Origin: Neisseriales bacterium
Lineage (GTDB): Bacteria > Pseudomonadota > Gammaproteobacteria > Burkholderiales > UBA11063
DNA: 15,037 nt
Assembly: GCA_003538525.1 (NCBI GenBank)
Contig: DPRZ01000107.1
Location: forward strand, 1-15,037
Direction: 5' to 3'
Under the pieces are notes generated by a model. That model ran no database searches, was not told the DNA's origin, and saw only the letters and a list, made by a program, of their open reading frames with translations. The position numbers were made by a program, and so were the translations under genes. This document shows, piece after piece, positions 8,266-15,037 of the stretch. How positions within the stretch are numbered: position 1 is the first letter of the stretch; the number at the start of each line of letters is the position of its first letter.

Positions 8266-10563
8266 TTAAGACTTGAATTGTGCTTCAACACTCGCTAAAG
8301 CAACCATGTTGACAATTCGACGCACCGTTGAAATGGTGGTTAAAATATGCGCAGGTTTGTTCATACCCATCAAGATTGGTCCAATGGTAACTCCATCTGA
8401 TGAAGATACCCGCATTAAATTGTACGCAATATTAGCCGATTCGATATTTGGCATCACCAATAAATTCGCGGGAGCGCCAGCTAGCGGTGAATCGGGCATT
8501 GAACGCGCTAAAATTTCGGGATTAACCGCTGCATCGGCTTGCATTTCGCCATCAATAATTAATTGCGGATCACTGGCTTGAATTAAGGCCAAAGCTTCGC
8601 GCATTTTAAGCGCACTGGTTGAAGTTTCGTGAGAGCCAAAACTGCTATGTGAGACTAATGCCACCCGTGGTTCAATCCCAAAACGGCTAATTACCTGAGC
8701 GGACATGCGCGTAATTTCAGCAATTTCAGCCGCGCTAGGGTTTTCATTAACATGAGTGTCACTAATACATAAATTACCATTTTGGGTGATGAGTGCATTC
8801 ATTGCCGCCGCGATTTTGTTTGGATTATCATAGCCAATAATTTCACGAATAGTTTCAAAGTGATTATGGAATTTACCAACTAATCCGCAAATTAGACCAT
8901 CGGCATCACCATTTAAAATTAACATTGCGCCAATTAAAGTATGGCGGGTTAACATATGATCACGCGCGGTTTCTTCGCTAACTCCTTTACGCTTCATCAT
9001 GCGATAATATTCTTGCCACAGGGTTTTATAGCGATAATCATTTTCAATATTAACTAATTCAAAATCCACACCTTCTTCAATTTTTAAACCAAGTTTTTCG
9101 ATGCGTTTTTGAATTACAAATGGACGACCAATTAAAATTGGACGCGCTACACCAAGTTGGTTAATTTCAGATACCGCTAATAATGCACGTTCTTCTTCGC
9201 CTTCGCACAACACAATTCGTTTTGGCAAGGCTGCCGCCGCGTTCATAATTGGGCGCATAAACATGCTTGAACGATAAACGTATTGGTTGAGTTGTTGTGC
9301 ATAGGCGTTAAAATCTTTAATCGGACGCGTTGCAACACCGCTCTCCATTGCCGCTTTAGCAATTGCAATTGCGATAGTGTGGATTAAGCGTGGATCAAGT
9401 GGCTTGGGAATAAGATAATCACGTCCAAAGCGCAATTCTTCGCCACCATAGGCATTGGTGACTTGTTCATTCGGCTCAAGTGTCGCTAATTTAGCAATCG
9501 CATGCACCGCGGCAACTTTCATCTCTTCATTGATGGTAGTTGCGCCAACATCAAGTGCGCCACGGAAAATATACGGGAAACACAGTGCATTATTAACTTG
9601 ATTTGGATAATCACTGCGGCCTGTAGCCATAATTGCGTCAGGTCGAGCTTCGCGGACTAATTCTGGCATGATTTCAGGCGTTGGATTAGCCAGCGCAAAA
9701 ACTAATGGGTCACGTGCCATGCTCTTAATCATCTCTTGATTAGCGGTATTTGGACCCGATAAACCAAGGAAAATATCGGCTTGATCCATGGCTTCTTCAA
9801 GGGTATTATAGGCAGTGGTTTGGCAATATTGTTGTTTTGAGAAATCTAATTTGCCCTCACGGCGATCTTGAATTACACCTTTGGAATCACAGACATAAAT
9901 ATTTTTTTTATCTGCGCCAAGGCTAACTAATAAATTTAAACAGGCAATTGCGGCAGCTCCAGCACCCGAGACTACGATTTTTACCGTCGTTAAATCTTTG
10001 CCAACGATTTTTAAACCATTCAAAATTCCAGCTGATACAACAATTGCCGTGCCATGCTGATCATCGTGAAATACAGGGATCGTTAAGCGTTCTTTCAGAC
10101 GGCGTTCAATTTCAAAACATTCTGGAGCTTTTATATCTTCAAGATTAATTCCGCCAAAAGTCGGTTCTAATGCGACGACAACTTCGACAAATTTATCAAC
10201 ATCGGTTTCATTGACTTCAATATCAAAAACATCGATTCCCGCAAATTTTTTAAATAAAATTCCTTTACCTTCCATTACGGGTTTACCAGCCAAGGCACCA
10301 ATGTTACCTAAACCAAGTACCGCAGTTCCATTACTGATTACCGCAACTAAGTTACCTTTGTTAGTATATTCATAGGCGGTTTGAGGATCACGTTCAATTT
10401 CTAAACAGGGTGCAGCGACACCCGGTGAATAAGCTAATGAAAGATCACGTTGAGTAGCAACGGGTTTAGTTGAGACTACTTGAGTTTTACCTGGGGTTGG
10501 GCTACGGTGGTAGGCGAGGGCATCTTTGATTAATTGTTCGTCGAGTTTAAATTTGTCGCTCAT
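8266..10563 (-). CDS. maeB: NADP-dependent malic enzyme with C-terminal phosphotransacetylase-like domain
   Basis: Oxidative decarboxylation of malate to pyruvate and CO2 with NADPH production, in the cytoplasm. I set the start at 10561-10563 ([10 protein letters not shown]), giving 765 residues, near the 759 of E. coli MaeB, because GGAG lies 9 bases upstream. A 28-codon in-frame extension to 10647 has no such support. N-terminal malic enzyme domain: [51 protein letters not shown] and DDQHGTAIV (about 164-172). The NAD(P)-binding fold has [10 protein letters not shown] (about 199), [13 protein letters not shown] and [20 protein letters not shown]. From about residue 430 a phosphotransacetylase-like domain follows, with [31 protein letters not shown] (about 641) and [14 protein letters not shown]. 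In characterised hybrid malic enzymes this domain acts in oligomerisation and acetyl-CoA control rather than as an active Pta. It is a single-gene unit with its own terminator, divergent from ruvC. Confidence 0.95.
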   Translation of the reverse strand: MSDKFKLDEQLIKDALAYHRSPTPGKTQVVSTKPVATQRDLSLAYSPGVAAPCLEIERDPQTAYEYTNKGNLVAVISNGTAVLGLGNIGALAGKPVMEGKGILFKKFAGIDVFDIEVNETDVDKFVEVVVALEPTFGGINLEDIKAPECFEIERRLKERLTIPVFHDDQHGTAIVVSAGILNGLKIVGKDLTTVKIVVSGAGAAAIACLNLLVSLGADKKNIYVCDSKGVIQDRREGKLDFSKQQYCQTTAYNTLEEAMDQADIFLGLSGPNTANQEMIKSMARDPLVFALANPTPEIMPELVREARPDAIMATGRSDYPNQVNNALCFPYIFRGALDVGATTINEEMKVAAVHAIAKLATLEPNEQVTNAYGGEELRFGRDYLIPKPLDPRLIHTIAIAIAKAAMESGVATRPIKDFNAYAQQLNQYVYRSSMFMRPIMNAAAALPKRIVLCEGEEERALLAVSEINQLGVARPILIGRPFVIQKRIEKLGLKIEEGVDFELVNIENDYRYKTLWQEYYRMMKRKGVSEETARDHMLTRHTLIGAMLILNGDADGLICGLVGKFHNHFETIREIIGYDNPNKIAAAMNALITQNGNLCISDTHVNENPSAAEIAEITRMSAQVISRFGIEPRVALVSHSSFGSHETSTSALKMREALALIQASDPQLIIDGEMQADAAVNPEILARSMPDSPLAGAPANLLVMPNIESANIAYNLMRVSSSDGVTIGPILMGMNKPAHILTTISTVRRIVNMVALASVEAQFKS

Positions 10564-10711
10564 AATTAGTGGCTCCATAAGCAAATTATTATTAATGCTG
10601 CATTTTACTACGCTTATTGATTTGAACGAATAAAAACATTCTTGCACTGCACTATATTGTTACATTTGCAATTAGGGATAGCTATAGCACTTAAATCTGT
10701 GTATTTAGCTA

Positions 10712-10738
10712 TTGTCGTAACTTAAATCCAAGTATAAT
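10712..10738 (+). promoter_or_regulatory. Probable sigma70 promoter of ruvC
   Basis: A perfect TATAAT at 10733-10738 lies 21 bases before the ruvC ATG. TTGTCG at 10712-10717 is a moderate -35, but the spacer is only 15 bases. The transcript would have a very short leader with GAGG at 10751-10754 as ribosome binding site. Confidence 0.5.
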
Positions 10739-10758
10739 ATTACCTTTAATGAGGTAAT
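10739..10758 (+). promoter_or_regulatory. Small inverted repeat over the ruvC ribosome binding site
   Basis: ATTACC (10739-10744) and GGTAAT (10753-10758) are perfect complements around an 8-base loop, and the right arm includes the GG of the Shine-Dalgarno GAGG. It could weaken ruvC translation if the transcript starts at or before 10739, or be a protein site. The stem is weak and the arrangement may be chance. Confidence 0.3.
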
Positions 10759-10759
10759 T

Positions 10760-11281
10760 ATGCGTATTTTAGGGATAGATCCAGGCTTACGGAATACGGG
10801 GTTTGGGGTTATTGAGCGTGTCGATAAGAATACTGCGAATTATATTACTTCAGGTGTAATTCAAACTAATGCCGAGCAAAGTTTGGCGTTACGGATCAAA
10901 ACCATACTTGGTGGAATTCAACAGATCATTCATGAATATCAACCGACTATTGTTAGCATTGAAAAAGTTTTTGTGAATGTAAACCCACAATCAACTTTGC
11001 TCCTAGGGCAGGCACGTGGTGCGTGTATTTCAGCTTGTGTGTTACATGATTTAGATGTGTTTGAATATACTGCTTTGCAAGTGAAGCAATCGGTGGTTGG
11101 CTATGGTCATGCCGAAAAAGAGCAATTGCAAAAAATGGTGGTTTATTTATTGAAGTTAACTGGTACCCCCCAAGCCGATGCTGCCGATGCCTTAGCCTGC
11201 GCATTAGCTCATTTGCATTATGAACGCTTAGGTAAAATTTTTCAGATGTCCTCGGTAAAAGCTGGACGAATTCGTAGTTAA
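10760..11281 (+). CDS. ruvC: Crossover junction endodeoxyribonuclease RuvC
   Basis: Holliday junction resolvase that cuts recombination intermediates symmetrically, working with the RuvAB branch-migration motor. At 173 residues it matches the E. coli protein in length. The RNase H-like catalytic carboxylates are in place: Asp7 in [13 protein letters not shown], Glu68 in VSIEKVFVN, and Asp140 and Asp143 in [13 protein letters not shown]. The conserved [13 protein letters not shown] and YGHAEKEQ segments are also present. GAGG lies 5 bases before the ATG. ruvA and ruvB are not next to it here; the following gene is a ClC transporter 21 bases downstream, probably on the same transcript. Stop is TAA. 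Confidence 0.96.
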   Translation: MRILGIDPGLRNTGFGVIERVDKNTANYITSGVIQTNAEQSLALRIKTILGGIQQIIHEYQPTIVSIEKVFVNVNPQSTLLLGQARGACISACVLHDLDVFEYTALQVKQSVVGYGHAEKEQLQKMVVYLLKLTGTPQADAADALACALAHLHYERLGKIFQMSSVKAGRIRS

Positions 11282-11302
11282 TTTAATTGAGGAAATCAAA
11301 GC

Positions 11303-12574
11303 GTGAAATTTTCAGAATTAAAAAATGAACTCAGGTTGCAATTTTTATTGCTGGCGGTGCTGGTCGGGTTAGCAAGTGCGTTATTTACCTATGCGGTAAA
11401 TTTTGCTGAGTGGATATTTCATCGACTTTTTGCTTTTAATCCAATTGCGATGTATTTTTATACCCCACTAGTTTTTGTGGCAACGGTTTTTTTACTCAAG
11501 AAGTATTTTCCTTATTCTGATGGGAGCGGTTTGCCGCAGGGTTATGCGGTCGATGTTTTTGATGAAGAGCGTTTACGTAAGACCTATTCAATTCGCGCGG
11601 CGGTTGGTAAGGTAATTTTGACATTTATGAGTATTTCAGCTGGAGCGTCACTGGGTAAAGAGGGACCTACCATTCAAATTTGCTCGTCATTATTTGCGCA
11701 ATTACGCGATATTAGCGATGGTAAACGGCGTTTATTAATTAAATTGGGTGCTGGAGTTGGGGTTGCGGCGGCGTTTAATACACCAATTGGCGGAATGATT
11801 TTTGCCGTGGAAGAATATGTTAAGAAAATTAGTCCGCATATTGCGACATTATTAGTTGGTGCAACCCTACTCGCCGTTTTTTCATCGAATATGATTTTAG
11901 GGCATCAACCTTATTTGGGCGTGGTTAATCCACAAAATTTAGTTCATACTTGGCATATAACTGGGATTGCTTTATTGATCGGCGCTATTTGTGGGCTTGG
12001 CGGCGCATTATTTACCCAGTTAATGGTCTTTATGTCGGTAAATAAAACTTGGGTGGTTAATCGCTGGCGTAAACAACATTATTTACTGAATGCTTTAATC
12101 TTTGGCTTAGTTGTGGCCTTAATTGGGAATTTAACCCATGGTTTATCTTTTGGTAATGGCTCGAGTTCAACCATGCATTTTTTGGATAGTGGTGAAAATG
12201 CGCCGTGGTATTATGCTAGTGGTAAATTTTTTGGTGCAATAGCTTCGGTGTCTGCAGGTGTTCCTGGTGGTTATTTTTCAACCGCTTTATCCATCGGCGC
12301 TGGGGTTGGTGATTTAATTCATCACATAATTCCATCGGTTCCATTAGCGCAGTTCTATTTATTGGGTATGGCGGGATTTTTAGCCGCAATTACGCAATCA
12401 CCGATTACCGCGGTTGCGATGGTGGTTGAAATGAGTGATTCGAGTCAATTTAGCTTACCGATTTTATTGTCGTGTTTTGTGGCAAGTTTAATTGCTGAGC
12501 AGTTTGGTGATAGTGTTTATCATCAACAGGTGTTAAATTATATTGATCCAAAGCGTTATAAAGAAACTTTGTAA
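11303..12574 (+). CDS. ClC-family chloride channel/transporter
   Basis: Membrane protein moving chloride, as a Cl-/H+ exchanger or a channel; 423 residues, about the usual length of a bacterial ClC without CBS domains. GTG start at 11303 with GAGGAA at 11289-11294. Signature elements: GSGLPQ (residues 74-79, with Ser75 as the likely chloride ligand), GKEGPT (118-123, with the gating glutamate Glu120) and GGYFSTA (322-328), the counterpart of GGxFxP. Many hydrophobic helices are visible, including LGAGVGVAAAFNTPIGGMIF. Two differences from E. coli ClcA stand out. The Pro of GGxFxP is Thr327. By local alignment the internal proton glutamate (Glu203 of ClcA) falls on Gln202 in GHQPYLG. Chloride rather than fluoride is favoured by the intact GSGLP motif. 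Follows ruvC closely, with no terminator between them. Confidence 0.92.
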   Translation: MKFSELKNELRLQFLLLAVLVGLASALFTYAVNFAEWIFHRLFAFNPIAMYFYTPLVFVATVFLLKKYFPYSDGSGLPQGYAVDVFDEERLRKTYSIRAAVGKVILTFMSISAGASLGKEGPTIQICSSLFAQLRDISDGKRRLLIKLGAGVGVAAAFNTPIGGMIFAVEEYVKKISPHIATLLVGATLLAVFSSNMILGHQPYLGVVNPQNLVHTWHITGIALLIGAICGLGGALFTQLMVFMSVNKTWVVNRWRKQHYLLNALIFGLVVALIGNLTHGLSFGNGSSSTMHFLDSGENAPWYYASGKFFGAIASVSAGVPGGYFSTALSIGAGVGDLIHHIIPSVPLAQFYLLGMAGFLAAITQSPITAVAMVVEMSDSSQFSLPILLSCFVASLIAEQFGDSVYHQQVLNYIDPKRYKETL

Positions 12575-12609
12575 ATTTGGCGGAAAATTATTTGGTGTAA
12601 GGAAAATTA

Positions 12610-14637
12610 ATGAGTTTATATGAGAATTTGAAACTAGTCAAAAGCGAAGAAGATGTAAAAGATATCTACATTAAAGCGCTGGGTTTGAAAGGTTACACCA
12701 AAGGCTTAATTGATATTCGTACCGATGAAATTTGGTTTGAAGCTAAAGACACTGGCAAATACTCCAGTTATGCAATGTTTACTCAGTTGCTTCATTATGT
12801 GCAAGATGGCTTAAATAAAGGTGAGCAATTACCTCCGTTTTTAGCGGTAATTGATACCGAAAAAGCTGCCTTGATGAAAACCTCAGATGTTTTACCTTTT
12901 TTGAAAAAGAAAACGGTAAAATGGGGTAAATCTGCTAGTCAATATACACCAGAAGCCTTAGCTGAAATCTCAGCCTATATCGGAACTTATTTTGTTGCAT
13001 TTAAAATCTCGACACATGAAGATGAGTTTATCAGCACGGTTAAAAATGCGATTAAATCAGGGGATATTATTCGTACGCCAATTACGCCAGATAATTTAAA
13101 ACAGGTTTTTGATAAATGGGTCGTGATGATCGGGCGTGAAATTATTGGGGTTAAAGAAGAAGATTACGCTTTGCTATTTTTTGCCGATATTATGCACGAT
13201 GGCACGGTTTCAACGCATGACAATTTACCCGCCGAATTACTTCATAAAAACGGCGCACCAGTTTTTAGTTTGGGCGGTCAAAATTTTGAATTGGGTAATA
13301 AAGATGGCTATCGGAGATTTTGGGCAATTTATCATAAACCGCCTAAAGCCGAATATCGTGATTATTTACTTGAACGGCGCGATAGTTTAATTCCGCTTGA
13401 TGAGCGCAGTTTTAAGGGCGCATATTACACGCCACTAGCGGTAGTGGATAAAGCTTATGATAAGTTGACGGAGACATTAGGCAAGAATTGGCAAAAAGAT
13501 TATATCGTGTGGGATATGTGTTGTGGCGTGGGTAATTTGGAAGTCAAACATAGCAATCCGCGTAATATTTACATGTCAACTCTTGATCAAGCCGATATTG
13601 ATGTGATGCGTGCTACCAAAACTTGCGTTGCAGCCCAGCGTTTTCAATATGACTATCTCAATGATGACATTGGCGATGATGGTAAAATTGATTATAGTTT
13701 AACTAATAAAGTACCTGATGGCTTGCGTAAAGCAATTGCTGATGGTAAGAAAATATTGGTGTTGATTAATCCGCCGTATGCCGAGGCTGGAAGTACCAAC
13801 ACCATTAGTGGTGGAGAGCACAAAACCGATGTGGCGACAACAAAAATGGCTTCTGTTATGCCCGATTATGGTTTTGCCACGCGTGAATTATTCACTCAGT
13901 TTGTGGCTCGTATTGCACAGGAAATGCCCACTGCTACCCTTGCAATGTTTAGCAAATTGAAGTACGTTAATGCACCCAATTTTGAGAAATTCCGAAATGC
14001 GTGGAATGCTGAATATCTAGGTGGATTTATTGTTCACAGCAAAGCATTTGACGGACTAAAGGGAGATTTTCCGATTGGTTTTTTAGTTTGGAAAACTAAC
14101 CAGCTTGCCCTGCCTTCCGTGCCATTCTCAGAAATCAGTGTTGATGTGTTGGATAAGGACACGCATGCAATAGGGGGAAAACATTATTATAATTTGCCAT
14201 CTCAAATGTTTTTGAGCGAGTGGATTAAGCGCCCCAGATCAAATTGTGTTGATGCATTACCATTAAAAAATGCCGTTACTCCTGCTTCTGCTACAAAAGA
14301 TTTGCGTGGAACGAAATGGGCAGAAGGTGCAATTGGAAGCATGTTGTCCAATAGCAACATGCTACAAAATGCAAGCACATTAACTGCTCTTTTTTCCTCA
14401 GGATTTGGAAGTGCTGGAGCATTCTTCGTTACCTCAGAAAATCTTTGGCAGGCTGCCATTACATTTGCAGTGCGCCGCTTGATTAAGCCGACTTGGCTCA
14501 ACGACCGTGATCAATTTCTACAACCAACCATTGAGTTGTCTGATGAATTCAAAAATGACTGTTTGATTTGGATGTTGTTTAGTGGAAGTAATTTAACCGC
14601 TAGTGCAAACGATCTCGAGTGGAATAATCAGAAATAG
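12610..14637 (+). CDS. Restriction-modification N6-adenine DNA methyltransferase, truncated by in-frame stop
   Basis: Probable single-chain (type IIG-like) restriction-modification enzyme; target sequence unknown. The visible product has 675 residues. The N-terminus shows a PD-(D/E)XK-like pattern (Asp35, then Glu44-Ala-Lys46 in FEAKD, then a QLLHY helix), which suggests a nuclease domain. Methyltransferase motifs follow: YYTPLAVVDKAYD (motif X-like, from 272), DMCCGVGN (motif I, 302-309, binds S-adenosylmethionine) and INPPYAE (motif IV, with NPPY at 387-390, typical of N6-adenine methylation). Residues about 480-676 would be target recognition. AAGGA at 12599-12603 supports the start. The TAG at 14635-14637 is codon 676. 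The same frame stays open to 15003, and the downstream reading looks like the natural C-terminus, so this is probably a nonsense-mutated gene. Codons from 13789 to about 14640 differ from the rest. Confidence 0.85.
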   Translation: MSLYENLKLVKSEEDVKDIYIKALGLKGYTKGLIDIRTDEIWFEAKDTGKYSSYAMFTQLLHYVQDGLNKGEQLPPFLAVIDTEKAALMKTSDVLPFLKKKTVKWGKSASQYTPEALAEISAYIGTYFVAFKISTHEDEFISTVKNAIKSGDIIRTPITPDNLKQVFDKWVVMIGREIIGVKEEDYALLFFADIMHDGTVSTHDNLPAELLHKNGAPVFSLGGQNFELGNKDGYRRFWAIYHKPPKAEYRDYLLERRDSLIPLDERSFKGAYYTPLAVVDKAYDKLTETLGKNWQKDYIVWDMCCGVGNLEVKHSNPRNIYMSTLDQADIDVMRATKTCVAAQRFQYDYLNDDIGDDGKIDYSLTNKVPDGLRKAIADGKKILVLINPPYAEAGSTNTISGGEHKTDVATTKMASVMPDYGFATRELFTQFVARIAQEMPTATLAMFSKLKYVNAPNFEKFRNAWNAEYLGGFIVHSKAFDGLKGDFPIGFLVWKTNQLALPSVPFSEISVDVLDKDTHAIGGKHYYNLPSQMFLSEWIKRPRSNCVDALPLKNAVTPASATKDLRGTKWAEGAIGSMLSNSNMLQNASTLTALFSSGFGSAGAFFVTSENLWQAAITFAVRRLIKPTWLNDRDQFLQPTIELSDEFKNDCLIWMLFSGSNLTASANDLEWNNQK

Positions 14638-15003
14638 TCAATTGTCAACCATTTTATCCCGTTTACGGAAACTGAAGTTGGCGCACCCGAGCGCTTTGAG
14701 TCTGATTTTATGGTGCAGTATTTAGCCGATAAACAATTATCCGTTGAAGCCTGTGCGGTACTTGATGCTGGACGTGAATTATGGCAAGCTTATTTTGCCT
14801 ATACCGATGAACGTAGCGTGCGTGAAGAATTTAAGCTTAATCGTGCCGATGTTGGTTGGTATCAAATTCGCAATGCGCTAAAAAAACGTAACGAAACTGG
14901 TGATGCGTTGCCAGTTGATTTTACTAAATTTAGTGATGCTTATGAGGTTCTTTCAACTAAACTCAGACCGTTGGTTTATGAGTATGGTTTTTTAAAACAA
15001 TAG
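14638..15003 (+). pseudogene. C-terminal remnant of the restriction-modification gene
   Basis: These 121 codons continue the frame of the methyltransferase gene after its TAG and end at TAG 15001-15003. The reading starts SIVNHFIPFTETEVGAPERF, runs into a helical, charged segment (SVEACAVLDAGRELWQAYF, EEFKLNRADVGWYQIRNALK) and closes LRPLVYEYGFLKQ. Its codon choice resembles the first half of the upstream gene. An internal ATG at 14710 lacks a good ribosome binding site, so separate translation is unlikely. I infer that TGG (Trp) changed to TAG, giving QKW-SIVNHF in the intact form, and that the whole gene once spanned 12610-15003 (797 residues). A sequencing error or readthrough is also possible. 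Confidence 0.8.
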
Positions 15004-15033
15004 TATTTATTTAATTTATTGTTTGTATTTTTT
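14995..15033 (+). terminator. Weak terminator after the restriction-modification gene
   Basis: AAACAATA (14995-15002) and TATTGTTT (15017-15024) form an 8-bp AT-rich stem that overlaps the final stop codon. It is followed by six T at 15028-15033. The stem has little GC, so termination may be partial. Confidence 0.35.
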
Positions 15034-15037
15034 GATA

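Larger units (their letters stand above)
10564..10759. promoter_or_regulatory. Divergent maeB/ruvC intergenic region with tandem repeat
   Basis: This 196-base region must hold the promoters of both genes. A two-part motif occurs twice in the same direction: TAGCTAT at 10679-10685 and 10706-10712, each followed by ACTTAAATC at 10689-10697 and 10720-10728. The second copy overlaps the probable -35 of ruvC. TAGCTA is itself palindromic. I see no convincing promoter for maeB on the - strand, only an AT-rich leader and the GGAG that sets its start. Confidence 0.5.

Noticed and set aside
8273..8581. 102-codon open frame on the + strand opposite maeB
   Set aside because: It is antisense to the conserved MaeB C-terminus, has no ribosome binding site and no recognisable product: a shadow frame.
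10564..10647. 28-codon N-terminal extension of MaeB
   Set aside because: The extra residues do not resemble malic enzymes and the ATG at 10563 has GGAG at the right distance and gives the family length.
14338..14363. Perfect 9-bp inverted repeat (AGCATGTTG / CAACATGCT) with an 8-base loop
   Set aside because: It lies inside the coding frame of the restriction-modification gene with no T-run. The codons read normally, so I do not call a terminator or operator.
14202..14501. 99-codon open frame on the - strand inside the restriction-modification gene
   Set aside because: Antisense shadow of a real coding frame, with no supporting signal.
14710..15003. Separate small gene starting at ATG 14710
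   Set aside because: It is in the same frame as the methyltransferase, lacks a good ribosome binding site, and the frame is open without a stop from 14638, so it is better explained as the C-terminal remnant.

Overview
The window is AT-rich chromosomal DNA from a Gram-negative bacterium, probably a low-GC beta- or gammaproteobacterium. I base this on a fused malic enzyme/phosphotransacetylase-type MaeB, a RuvC of the same length as the E. coli protein, an Opp/Dpp importer whose binding proteins carry lipoproteins signals suited to Lol sorting, and good Shine-Dalgarno sites. One exact 10-base match to the Neisseria DNA uptake core lies in maeB. It hints at Neisseriales, but one copy is weak evidence. 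TAA, TGA and TAG all serve as normal stops.

Layout. (1) 1-875, + strand: the 3' part of a secreted or surface Asn/Ser/Gly/Tyr-rich protein of unknown family that enters from the left edge, followed by a terminator. (2) 1003-8091, - strand: a complete peptide importer operon in the order oppA1, oppA2, oppB, oppC, oppD, oppF. It has short gaps, one 4-bp ATGA overlap and a promoter region at about 8100-8205. Two tandem, diverged binding lipoproteins serve one membrane/ATPase core. A 14-bp inverted repeat separates oppF from gene 1, which converges on it. (3) 8266-10563, - strand: maeB, NADP-type malic enzyme, closed by its own terminator. (4) 10564-10759: a divergent intergenic region with an imperfect tandem repeat. 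(5) 10760-12574, + strand: ruvC and a ClC-family chloride transporter, closely spaced. (6) 12610-15003, + strand: a single-chain restriction-modification type gene (PD-(D/E)XK-like N-terminus plus N6-adenine methyltransferase) broken by an in-frame TAG at codon 676. Reading continues in the same frame for another 121 codons.

How the genes work together: the Opp operon brings in oligo- or dipeptides as carbon and nitrogen. MaeB turns C4 acids from amino-acid breakdown into pyruvate, CO2 and NADPH, so peptide use and MaeB fit metabolically although they are transcribed separately. RuvC resolves Holliday junctions. ClC moves chloride and possibly protons. The restriction-modification gene is the accessory element. 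Its middle part (about 13789-14640) uses codons unlike its two ends, and it carries the nonsense codon at the end of that segment. I see no CRISPR array, tRNA, rRNA, insertion sequence or prophage gene. The strongest points for follow-up are the broken mosaic restriction-modification gene and the repeat arrays in the two regulatory regions. I did not find a convincing new multi-gene system.
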